Below, in pieces: positions 49,613 to 56,634 of a stretch of 56,634 nucleotides of DNA. The position numbers and the translations under genes are program-made. The stretch spans positions 1 through 56,634 of the forward strand of contig JAKASG010000011.1 in assembly GCA_021828285.1 (NCBI GenBank). Reading direction: 5' to 3'. How positions within the stretch are numbered: position 1 is the stretch's first letter; the number at the start of each line of letters is the position of its first letter. A model generated the notes under the pieces. It saw nothing but the letters and a program-made list of their open reading frames with translations. It ran no database searches and had not been told where the DNA came from. This DNA is from Acidobacteriota bacterium (GTDB lineage: Bacteria > Acidobacteriota > Terriglobia > UBA7540).

Positions 49613-49740
49613 AGACGCTTTTATGATACGCGCGGGCGCCGCGCCGCCGCAACACGGCTTCGGCAACCGTTTCCTTGTAGCAAGAGCGCGAGTGTGATAT
49701 CTCTCATTTCCGGGCGTTCCCGAAACCGGAGCGATTCGCG

Positions 49741-50829
49741 ATGGAGCGGATGAAAGTCAAAGCGCGCGGTGGGAGCTACGAAGTCGTGATGGGCGGCGGC
49801 GCGTGGCGCGCGTTCCGCGAACTCGAATCGAAGGATTTCTCACGAACGTTTATTCTCACGGAGCGGGGAATCTGGAAGCGATGGGGGAAAATCTTTCTTC
49901 GCGCGTCCGGACTCAAAGAGCCGCGAGTGATCTTCATCCGGCCCGGCGAGCGCACGAAGGTGCTGGGGACGGCCGAGCAAGTCGCGCTCCAGCTTTTGCG
50001 AGCGCGGGCCGACCGGAAATCGCTCCTCGTCGCATTTGGAGGCGGCGTGGTGGGAGATCTCGGCGGATTTGTCGCGTCCATTTATATGCGGGGCATTGAT
50101 TACGTCCAGGCGCCGACGACGATTGTGGCGCAGGTGGACAGCTCGATCGGCGGGAAGACAGGCGTTGACGCGGGGCCGATGAAGAATCTGCTCGGGACTT
50201 TTTACCCTCCGGGGCTCGTGCTCGCCGAGCCGCGCGTGCTCGAGTCGCTTCGGCCGCGCGCGTTTCGCTCCGGGCTTTACGAAATGATCAAGCACGGAAT
50301 TCTTGCCGGCTCGCCGCTATTCGAGGAACTGGAAGCGAAAATTCCGCGGGCTTCGCCCGAGCAGGCGAAGTCGCTCGAGGGGATTCTCGTTCAAGCCGCG
50401 CGAGTGAAAGTCGAGATCGTGAGCCACGACGAGCGCGAGAGCGGAATGCGCCGATTGCTCAATCTCGGCCACACGTTCGGCCACGCGCTCGAGGAAGCAA
50501 CGGGTTACCGGAGACTGCTGCACGGTGAGGCGGTCGGCTGGGGCCTGCTCGCGGCGGTGAAACTGGGAGAACGGCTGGGATTGCTCGGGTCGAACGAAGC
50601 CGAGCGGATGGCGCGGCTGGTTCGCAGCACGGGGCCGCTGCCTTCAATTCGAGATTTGCGAGCGGATGAGGTGATCGCGTTGACGGCGAGCGACAAAAAA
50701 ACCGTTGCCGGGCGCGTGCGATGGATTGTGCCGCAGGGCATCGGGAAGGTCACGATCGTCGCCGATGTGCCGCCCGCCGACGCCGCGGAAGCGCTCGAGG
50801 ATGTGCAGCGGGCGAGGTGGGGTGGATAA
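49741..50829 (+). CDS. aroB: 3-dehydroquinate synthase
   Basis: The 362-residue NAD- and zinc-dependent enzyme makes 3-dehydroquinate from DAHP in the shikimate pathway. Motifs are FIRPGERTKVLGTAEQ, VAFGGGVVGDLGGFVAS, APTTIVAQVDSSIGGKTGVD, YEMIKHGILAG and LLNLGHTFGHALEEATGY (zinc His residues). It is divergent from nadB and one base upstream of menG, so aroB and menG are likely co-transcribed; chorismate from this pathway also supplies menaquinone. Confidence 0.95.
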   Translation: MERMKVKARGGSYEVVMGGGAWRAFRELESKDFSRTFILTERGIWKRWGKIFLRASGLKEPRVIFIRPGERTKVLGTAEQVALQLLRARADRKSLLVAFGGGVVGDLGGFVASIYMRGIDYVQAPTTIVAQVDSSIGGKTGVDAGPMKNLLGTFYPPGLVLAEPRVLESLRPRAFRSGLYEMIKHGILAGSPLFEELEAKIPRASPEQAKSLEGILVQAARVKVEIVSHDERESGMRRLLNLGHTFGHALEEATGYRRLLHGEAVGWGLLAAVKLGERLGLLGSNEAERMARLVRSTGPLPSIRDLRADEVIALTASDKKTVAGRVRWIVPQGIGKVTIVADVPPADAAEALEDVQRARWGG

Positions 50830-50830
50830 G

Positions 50831-51589
50831 ATGGCTTCGAGCCGGGTCCGTGGGGCGACTCTCGGGTCTCCGGGCGATGAACTCGAGACCGCGAGGGCGG
50901 TGCGCGGCCTCTTTGCCGCAATTACGCCGCGCTACGATTTGCTCAATCACGTGCTTTCGCTCGGAGCAGATATCCTGTGGCGTCGCGAGGCCGCCCGCGC
51001 GCTTGCCGGGACGCTTGAGCAGCCGGAGGCGCTGGTGCTCGATCTCTGCTGCGGAACGGGGGATCTGGCCATTGCCCTTTCGACGCACGGCCGGGCAACG
51101 GTGCGCGGCGCGGATTTCTGCCATCCCATGCTGCGGCGCGCCGAAGCCAAGGCGGCTGCAAGGGATCTCCGGCTGAAGTTCGTCGAAGCGGATGCGCTGC
51201 AACTTCCCTTTGCGGACTCCTCGCTCGATGCGGTCGCCACGGCGTTCGGTTTTCGAAATCTCGCGAATTACGCCCGCGGCCTTCGGGAAATCCGGCGGGT
51301 GCTCAAACCGGGAGGCTCGCTTGCCATTCTCGAGTTTTCACACGTCCGCTGGCCGCTGTTCGATTTGCTCTTTCGCTTCTACTTCCGCCACGTTCTGCCC
51401 AAGCTCGGAGACTGGATTTCCGGCGTTCCCGGACCCTATCGCTATCTGCGGGATTCCGTCAAAGTCTTTCCGGACCAGGAAGCGCTCGCGGCGCTCATGA
51501 AGGACGAAGGCTTCGCCGAAGTGGGCTACAGGAACTTGACGGGTGGAATCGCCGCGCTGCACACGGGCAAGAAATCGGAATCGCTTTGA
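50831..51589 (+). CDS. menG: Demethylmenaquinone C-methyltransferase (MenG/UbiE)
   Basis: The 252-residue SAM-dependent methyltransferase carries out the last step of menaquinone synthesis at the membrane. Signatures are FAAITPRYDLLNHVLSLG, LDLCCGTGDLAIAL (SAM site), DALQLPFADSSLDAVATAFG, FRNLANYARGLREIRRVLKP and PGPYRYLRDSVKVFPDQE. ATG50831 is one base after the aroB stop; a GTG at 50822 within aroB is a possible alternative. Together with the nuo operon it points to menaquinone-based respiration. Confidence 0.93.
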   Translation: MASSRVRGATLGSPGDELETARAVRGLFAAITPRYDLLNHVLSLGADILWRREAARALAGTLEQPEALVLDLCCGTGDLAIALSTHGRATVRGADFCHPMLRRAEAKAAARDLRLKFVEADALQLPFADSSLDAVATAFGFRNLANYARGLREIRRVLKPGGSLAILEFSHVRWPLFDLLFRFYFRHVLPKLGDWISGVPGPYRYLRDSVKVFPDQEALAALMKDEGFAEVGYRNLTGGIAALHTGKKSESL

Positions 51590-51615
51590 AGCGGAGTTCG
51601 AAATACCGGCGGAAG

Positions 51616-52179
51616 CTAATTCTCTTTGACCCAGCCGGCGGGCGCGCCGCTGGCCTTGAATTCCATTTCGAGTTTACTGAGCGCCTGTTCGGCCTTTGCC
51701 GTCGCGTCGCGCGCCTGGGAGGTTTGCTGATTCTTGGCGGTGATTTGCGCGTCTAAATTCGATTGCATCGTTGCGTTGAGCGTCTGTGCGCGCTGAATAT
51801 GAAGGAGGCGGAGTTCCTCCTCTGCGATTCGCTGGTATTCTTTCGCGGACTTCACGGCGGCATTCGAAGCCTGGAATCGCGCCTGCCAATATTGCTTCGT
51901 CATCTCTTTCGAAGCAATCTGAGTTTGGATTTTTGGCTCGCTCGCGCCCTTGCTTTCGGCGGTCGCGCCCTTCGCCGAAGCGGGGGCTGTCGCTTGAAAC
52001 GGCGTGATTTTGAACGGCAGATTATTATTCGTGTAAACCTTAACGGCTTGGACGCCTTCTTTTGCCCTCTGCTCGCGCTGTTCGCGCGCCACCTGGCCGA
52101 GCGATTTGGTTTGCGCTCGAGCAGAAATTCCAAGCGCGGCCAAAACCAGACCGGCTGCAAAAAATCCTTGAGTTTTCAT
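51616..52179 (-). CDS. Secreted coiled-coil protein, paralogue A
   Basis: The 187-residue protein has a signal peptide (MKTQGFFAAGLVLAALGISARAQ region). The mature part begins SLGQVAREQREQRAKEGVQA and VKVYTNNNLPF. It continues with an Ala/Ser/Lys-rich linker, a long predicted coiled coil (KSAKEYQRIAEEELRLLHIQ to KAEQALSKLEMEF) and a C-terminal GWVKEN. It shares the same plan and motifs with the next gene upstream (52249-52947), so they are tandem paralogues. Function is unknown; a periplasmic structural or scaffold role is only a guess. It follows menG convergently. Confidence 0.7.
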   Translation of the reverse strand: MKTQGFFAAGLVLAALGISARAQTKSLGQVAREQREQRAKEGVQAVKVYTNNNLPFKITPFQATAPASAKGATAESKGASEPKIQTQIASKEMTKQYWQARFQASNAAVKSAKEYQRIAEEELRLLHIQRAQTLNATMQSNLDAQITAKNQQTSQARDATAKAEQALSKLEMEFKASGAPAGWVKEN

Positions 52180-52248
52180 TGTGTCCTCGCGAGCTTAATT
52201 TCAAGGCGCGTCATTTTTATGCGGCGAACGTGCGATTGGAAAACAGGT

Positions 52249-52947
52249 TCAGCGAATCCATCCCGGCTGGCCGCCCTCCTCGCGCAATTGCTGCGTCAAG
52301 TTATCCATCGCCTGGTGGTCGGCGGCAATAGCGGATTGCTTCTTCGCAATTTTCTCCTGGATCTTTCTCTGGTTTGAATAGAATTCCGGGCTGCTCTGCT
52401 GCATGAGCTCCTGCTGCGGGTTTCCTGAATTTTCCAGGCGCTGCTGGCCGAGCTGCTGCTGCAGCACGGAGAGTTGCCGCTCGTCGAGGGCGAGCTTGGC
52501 GCGGAGCGAATCCATGCGGCTGCGGAAGTAGGCCTCGCCGTGGTTACCGCCATTCGCGGCTGCCGCTTTCGAGCCGTTTCCGGCAGAAGATGATTTCGCG
52601 CCCGCTGCGGAAGAAGACCGAGGAGTCATTTCCGTCGCGTGCGGGATGTTCCCATTGGTATAGAGCTTGACGGCCTTCAGCCCTTTCGCATTGCGCTCTT
52701 TCCTGAGCTCGCGCGCCAGGGTGCCGAGTGAAATGGCCGGCTGCGAAACGGCCGGCGCCTGCGATTGTGCCGCGGCGGCCGAAGCCTGGGCCGGCGGCGA
52801 TCCTGCGTTTCCCGCAGGCGTCGACCCGCCAAGCTGGCGCGTCACGGTATGCATTATGGTGCTGGGGTTCGGCTGAGATTGCGCAAGGAGCATTCCCGCT
52901 CCTCCGAGCATTACTGCAAGCCATCCAGCCAGGATCAGGCGTTTCAT
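52249..52947 (-). CDS. Secreted coiled-coil protein, paralogue B
   Basis: ATG52947 follows GAGGAGG by five bases; an in-frame start at 52989 lacks this. The 232-residue protein has a signal peptide ending near MLLAQ. A Pro/Ala/Gln-rich stretch leads to the shared block ISLGTLARELRKERNAKG and AVKLYTNGNIP. A Ser/Ala/Gly linker, a Gln-rich coiled coil (LDERQLSVLQQQLGQQRLEN) and a C-terminal QPGWIR follow. The shared SLG-x-(V/L)-ARE and KxYTN-x-N-x-P blocks and the closing GW motif link it to paralogue A, 69 bases downstream. The family was not recognised. Confidence 0.7.
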   Translation of the reverse strand: MKRLILAGWLAVMLGGAGMLLAQSQPNPSTIMHTVTRQLGGSTPAGNAGSPPAQASAAAAQSQAPAVSQPAISLGTLARELRKERNAKGLKAVKLYTNGNIPHATEMTPRSSSAAGAKSSSAGNGSKAAAANGGNHGEAYFRSRMDSLRAKLALDERQLSVLQQQLGQQRLENSGNPQQELMQQSSPEFYSNQRKIQEKIAKKQSAIAADHQAMDNLTQQLREEGGQPGWIR

Positions 52948-53052
52948 CGTGCCTCCTCGGCGCGCTCGACGCGCGTGTTTAAGGCTCACTCTACGTCTTT
53001 AGACGCCAAAAATCAATCCCGCGTTTCTCGGCGGGCGAAAATGCCAGCGCGC

Positions 53053-53084
53053 AGGCTTGTACAACTCTAGGCTTGTACAACTCT
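53053..53084. repeat. Perfect 16-bp tandem repeat with TTGTACAA palindromes before rpsL
   Basis: AGGCTTGTACAACTCT occurs twice back-to-back (53053-53068 and 53069-53084). Each copy contains the palindrome TTGTACAA, and the centres are 16 bases apart. The second copy ends exactly on the first base of the TTGACA hexamer. The position suits an operator or upstream activator site for the str operon. Confidence 0.75.
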
Positions 53085-53113
53085 TGACAGTGTGTTGAAA
53101 GGTCTGGTAACTT
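53084..53113 (+). promoter_or_regulatory. Candidate promoter of the rpsL-rpsG-fusA-tuf operon
   Basis: TTGACA (53084-53089) is a perfect -35. The best -10 is TAACTT (53108-53113), 18 bases away, preceded by TGG; it matches the consensus poorly, so the -10 call is uncertain. The leader to ATG53200 would be about 80 bases. Confidence 0.5.
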
Positions 53114-53199
53114 ATAGAGGTTTCGCCTGGCAGGGGATTCCGCTCGGTAGGTCTATCCAACCTAAGGAACCCAGTGCGGTCGGTAACGAGGCTTGGAAC

Positions 53200-53577
53200 A
53201 TGCCTACGTTCAGTCAACTCGTGCGGTACGGAAGGCGCAGCGCGCGATTCAAGACGTCGAGCCCTGCGCTGCAAGGTTCGCCTCAACGCCGAGGCGTCTG
53301 CATCCGTGTTTACACCCAAACGCCGAAGAAGCCGAATTCGGCGCTGCGGAAAGTGGCGCGCGTGCGGCTGACGAATGGCATGGAAGTGACAACGTACATT
53401 CCGGGCGTGGGCCACAATTTGCAAGAGCACTCGATAGTGCTGATCCGCGGAGGACGCGTTAAGGATTTGCCGGGCGTGCGGTATCACGTGATCCGCGGGA
53501 CGCTCGATTCAGCGGGCGTGAACGACCGCCGTCAAGGCCGGTCGAAATACGGAGCGAAGCGGCCGAAGGCGTCCTGA
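53200..53577 (+). CDS. rpsL: 30S ribosomal protein S12
   Basis: The 125-residue decoding-centre protein begins at ATG53200 ([13 protein letters not shown]); an in-frame codon at 53092 would add 36 unrelated residues and lies in the promoter region. The core [38 protein letters not shown] and [11 protein letters not shown] are intact. The Lys in [10 protein letters not shown] and the loop RVKDLPG are the sites where streptomycin-resistance changes occur in other bacteria; both look wild type. First gene of the str operon. Confidence 0.98.
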   Translation: MPTFSQLVRYGRRSARFKTSSPALQGSPQRRGVCIRVYTQTPKKPNSALRKVARVRLTNGMEVTTYIPGVGHNLQEHSIVLIRGGRVKDLPGVRYHVIRGTLDSAGVNDRRQGRSKYGAKRPKAS

Positions 53578-53612
53578 AGACGAGCGGCGGAAAGATCAAG
53601 GCTGAGATTTAA

Positions 53613-54086
<474 letters not shown>

Positions 54087-54172
54087 CCCGGAAGCCGGGG
54101 GCGCCTGGTGAATACGGCGGGAGGTGGCTCCGCCCCGGACCACGATCCGCCTGAAGGCCGCGTTTCGCGGCC
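54087..54172 (+). repeat. Two GC-rich hairpins in the rpsG-fusA spacer
   Basis: CCCGG (54087-54091) pairs with CCGGG (54095-54099) around AAG, starting at the base after the rpsG stop. GGCCGCG (54156-54162) pairs exactly with CGCGGCC (54166-54172) around TTT. Neither has a T-tract. They may modulate read-through or mRNA stability between the ribosomal-protein genes and fusA. Confidence 0.5.
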
Positions 54173-54253
54173 CTGTCCAAACATTCGACTCGAGGAACCT
54201 GACCTTGCTCGAACGATCGAGGTGGGGAAAAGAGTCTGGGATTTACGGGAAAT

Positions 54254-56410
54254 ATGCCGCGAGAAGTGCCGCTCGAGAAAACCCGGAACATCGGCATCAT
54301 GGCTCACATCGATGCCGGCAAGACCACCACGACGGAGCGGGTCCTGTTCTATACGGGCCGCACGCACAAGATGGGCGAGGTGCACGAAGGCACCGCCGTC
54401 ATGGACTGGATGGAACAGGAGCAGGAGCGCGGGATCACCATCACCTCGGCGGCGACGACCTGTTTCTGGCGGGATATCCGAATCAATATCATTGACACGC
54501 CGGGCCACGTGGACTTCACGGCGGAAGTTGAACGGTCGCTCCGGGTGCTCGACGGAGCGATTGCTATTTTAGGAGCCGTCGAGGGCGTCGAGCCGCAGAC
54601 GGAAACCGTCTGGCGGCAGGCGGACAAGTATCGCGTGCCGCGGATCGTCTTCGTCAACAAGATGGATCGCGCGGGCGCCGACTTCCAGGCGTGCGTCGAG
54701 CAGCTTCGGTCAAAGCTGCACGCGAATCCCATCGTCGTTCAGTTTCCGATTTTCGAGGGGGACGAATTTGAGGGCGTCGCCGACGTCGTGACGGAAAAAG
54801 CGCTCGTCTGGAAAGACGAAACGCTCGGCGCGGATTACGACGTTGTCGAGATTCCGGGCGCTTACGCCCAGAAGACGCGCGAATACCGCGAGCGCCTGAT
54901 CGAATCGCTCGGCGAAGCCGACGACGCCATCATGGAAAAGTACGTTCACGGGCATGCGGTTGCAGAAGCCGATTTGCGCGCGGCCTTGCGGCGGGCAACC
55001 ATCGAATTGAAGGCTGTGCCGGTCCTCTGCGGCGCGGCATTCAAGAACAAGGGCGTCCAGCCGCTGCTCGACGCGGTGGTTGATTTCCTTCCTTCTCCTC
55101 TCGATGTTCCTCCCATCGAAGGCGTGAACCCTGAAAACGAAGAAGAGACGATCGTTCGCGAGGCTTCAGACGCCGAGCCCTTCTCGGCGCTCGTTTTCAA
55201 GATCATGACGGACCCGTTCGTCGGCCAGCTCGCCTTCGTGCGGGTTTATTCGGGATGCCTCAAGAGCGGCGACAGCGTTTACAACCCGCGCCGCGCACGG
55301 CGCGAGCGAGTCGGACGACTGGTGAAAATGCACGCCAACAAGCGCGAGGAGATCACGGAAGTCTTTGCCGGCGATATCACCGCGGCGGTCGGCCTCAGGA
55401 ACGTTTCGACGGGCGACACGATTTGTGCGGAGTCATCGCCGGTGGTATTCGAAGCCATGGATTTCCCTGCGCCTGTCATCTCGGTTGCCATCGAGCCAAA
55501 GACCAAAGCCGACCAGGAAAAGCTTTCAGCCGCTCTCGACAAACTCACCCAGGAGGATCCCACCTTCAAGGTTCATTCCGATCCCGATACCGGCCAAACG
55601 CTGATTTCCGGCATGGGAGAGCTGCATCTGGAAATTCTGGTGGACCGCATGATGCGCGAGTTCGGCGTGGGAGCGAACGTGGGGCGGCCGCAGGTGGCCT
55701 ACCGTGAAACAATCGCCCAGCCGGCGAGCGCGGAAGGGAAATACATTCGCCAGACCGGCGGCCGCGGCCAGTACGGCCACGTCGAGCTGCGCGTGGGTCC
55801 GCTCGCGCATCCGAACGCAGAAGTCATCGCCGAGCTGACTCGCAAGAAATCCACCAATAAATTCGATTCTGAATTAAACTTGCTGTTTATCGACGAGATT
55901 GTGAGCGGCGTGGTGCCGAAGGAATATATTCCGGCGGTCTATGCGGGCGTGCGCGAGGCCATGGAGTCCGGCGTGCTCGCGGGTTACGAAATGACGGGCG
56001 TGCAGGTGGCGCTGACCGACGGCACCTATCACGAAGTGGATTCTTCGGAGATGGCGTTCAAAATCGCCGCTTCGATGGGGTTCAAGGAAGCGGCGCGCAG
56101 GGCTAGGCCGGTTCTGCTCGAGCCGGTGATGAAAGTGGAAGTGGTGGCGCCCGAGGAATATATGGGCGATGTGCTCGGCGATTTGAACGCGCGGCGCGGC
56201 CACATTGAAGGAATGGAGCGGCGCGGTTCGACGCAGATTATCCGCGCGAACGTTCCGCTCGCGGAAATGTTCGGCTACGCGACCGATTTGCGCTCGCGGA
56301 CGCAGGGGCGAGCGAGCTATACGATGCACTTCCTGCGATATGAGCCGACGCCCGCAAATATCACGGAAGAAGTGATTGCGCGAGTTCAAGGGCGGCCGGT
56401 GGCAAGATAA
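54254..56410 (+). CDS. fusA: Elongation factor G
   Basis: The 718-residue GTPase drives ribosomal translocation. The G domain has [20 protein letters not shown] (G1), [12 protein letters not shown] (G2), [20 protein letters not shown] (G3) and [12 protein letters not shown] (G4). Domains II-V follow, with [36 protein letters not shown] and the C-terminal [18 protein letters not shown]. Slightly longer than the E. coli protein (704). A 167-base spacer separates it from rpsG. Confidence 0.98.
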   Translation: MPREVPLEKTRNIGIMAHIDAGKTTTTERVLFYTGRTHKMGEVHEGTAVMDWMEQEQERGITITSAATTCFWRDIRINIIDTPGHVDFTAEVERSLRVLDGAIAILGAVEGVEPQTETVWRQADKYRVPRIVFVNKMDRAGADFQACVEQLRSKLHANPIVVQFPIFEGDEFEGVADVVTEKALVWKDETLGADYDVVEIPGAYAQKTREYRERLIESLGEADDAIMEKYVHGHAVAEADLRAALRRATIELKAVPVLCGAAFKNKGVQPLLDAVVDFLPSPLDVPPIEGVNPENEEETIVREASDAEPFSALVFKIMTDPFVGQLAFVRVYSGCLKSGDSVYNPRRARRERVGRLVKMHANKREEITEVFAGDITAAVGLRNVSTGDTICAESSPVVFEAMDFPAPVISVAIEPKTKADQEKLSAALDKLTQEDPTFKVHSDPDTGQTLISGMGELHLEILVDRMMREFGVGANVGRPQVAYRETIAQPASAEGKYIRQTGGRGQYGHVELRVGPLAHPNAEVIAELTRKKSTNKFDSELNLLFIDEIVSGVVPKEYIPAVYAGVREAMESGVLAGYEMTGVQVALTDGTYHEVDSSEMAFKIAASMGFKEAARRARPVLLEPVMKVEVVAPEEYMGDVLGDLNARRGHIEGMERRGSTQIIRANVPLAEMFGYATDLRSRTQGRASYTMHFLRYEPTPANITEEVIARVQGRPVAR

Positions 56411-56507
56411 CACCGTCGTTCGGGTTTGGCCCGGGGCCGGAATGCACGAAGGATGCGACAACGCGGAGGCGCCCATCGAGCGGTGATTCGCATATTGGGG
56501 AGCTGAC

Positions 56508-56634
56508 ATGGCGAAGGAAAAATTTGACCGATCGAAGCCGCACATGAACGTGGGGACGATCGGGCACATTGATCACGGGAAGACGACGCTGACGGCGGCG
56601 ATCACGAAGGTGCTGTCGAAGGGGAACCCGAAGG
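56508..56634 (+). CDS. tuf: Elongation factor Tu, 5' end only
   Basis: From ATG56508, preceded by GGGGAG, 42 codons are visible before the right edge: [20 protein letters not shown] continuing with [15 protein letters not shown]. The G1 motif GHIDHGKT identifies EF-Tu, which carries aminoacyl-tRNA to the ribosome. It is the expected fourth gene of the str operon, 97 bases after fusA. The rest lies outside the window. Confidence 0.97.
   Translation, partial: MAKEKFDRSKPHMNVGTIGHIDHGKTTLTAAITKVLSKGNPK

Overview
The window looks like a chromosomal segment of an Acidobacteriota member. It is GC-rich. Lineage hints are a roughly 1,100-residue Oar-like TonB receptor with an N-terminal carboxypeptidase-regulatory-like domain, secreted beta-helix and DUF5060/DUF4038 glycosidase-like proteins, a dnaK-dnaJ-hspR heat-shock cluster, and a menaquinone-type respiratory gene set. 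The assignment is inferred from gene families; no 16S gene or other definitive marker is present.

Region 1 (1-10 kb) is a carbohydrate-use locus. It holds an alpha-galactosidase-like enzyme running off the left edge, the TonB receptor and a secreted parallel beta-helix protein (all minus strand), then a DeoR-type regulator and a two-SIS-domain sugar-phosphate isomerase (plus strand). Region 2 (10-11.8 kb) is a scar made of foreign or broken pieces: a truncated transposase with its end repeats, a DUF1801 gene, the C-terminal half of a CpaF/TrbB-type ATPase, and a fibronectin-III lipoprotein cut off at the joint with that ATPase. Region 3 (11.9-16.9 kb) has a Tat-like secreted glycosidase, a membrane protein, an orphan LytS-type sensor kinase, ThiS with a C-terminal tail, and a small conserved-looking protein.

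Region 4 (17.1-30.4 kb) is a complex I operon in the order nuoA-C-D-E-F-G-H-J-K-L-M-N, with a good sigma70-type promoter. nuoB and nuoI are absent from their usual slots. Region 5 (30.4-35.6 kb) holds a SpoIIM/RDD membrane-protein pair whose divergent start codons share one CATG, a secreted GH3 glycosidase, and queF. Region 6 (35.8-40.0 kb) is dnaK, a small Cys/His protein, dnaJ and hspR, again behind a near-consensus promoter.

Region 7 (40.0-42.2 kb) pairs a decayed type III restriction-subunit tail with an intact beta-class DNA methyltransferase that carries its own Mrr-like nuclease domain. Region 8 (42.2-49.6 kb, minus strand) runs nadB, an M20 peptidase (probable dapE), asd, dapB, dapA, a tyrosine-recombinase-like protein without its catalytic tyrosine, and dapD, so it is mostly the diaminopimelate/lysine pathway. 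Region 9 has aroB and menG on the plus strand, followed by two related secreted coiled-coil proteins on the minus strand. Region 10 (53-56.6 kb) is the str operon rpsL-rpsG-fusA-tuf, with tuf cut by the right edge. A perfect 16-bp tandem repeat containing TTGTACAA abuts its putative promoter.

No rRNA, tRNA or CRISPR array was recognised.
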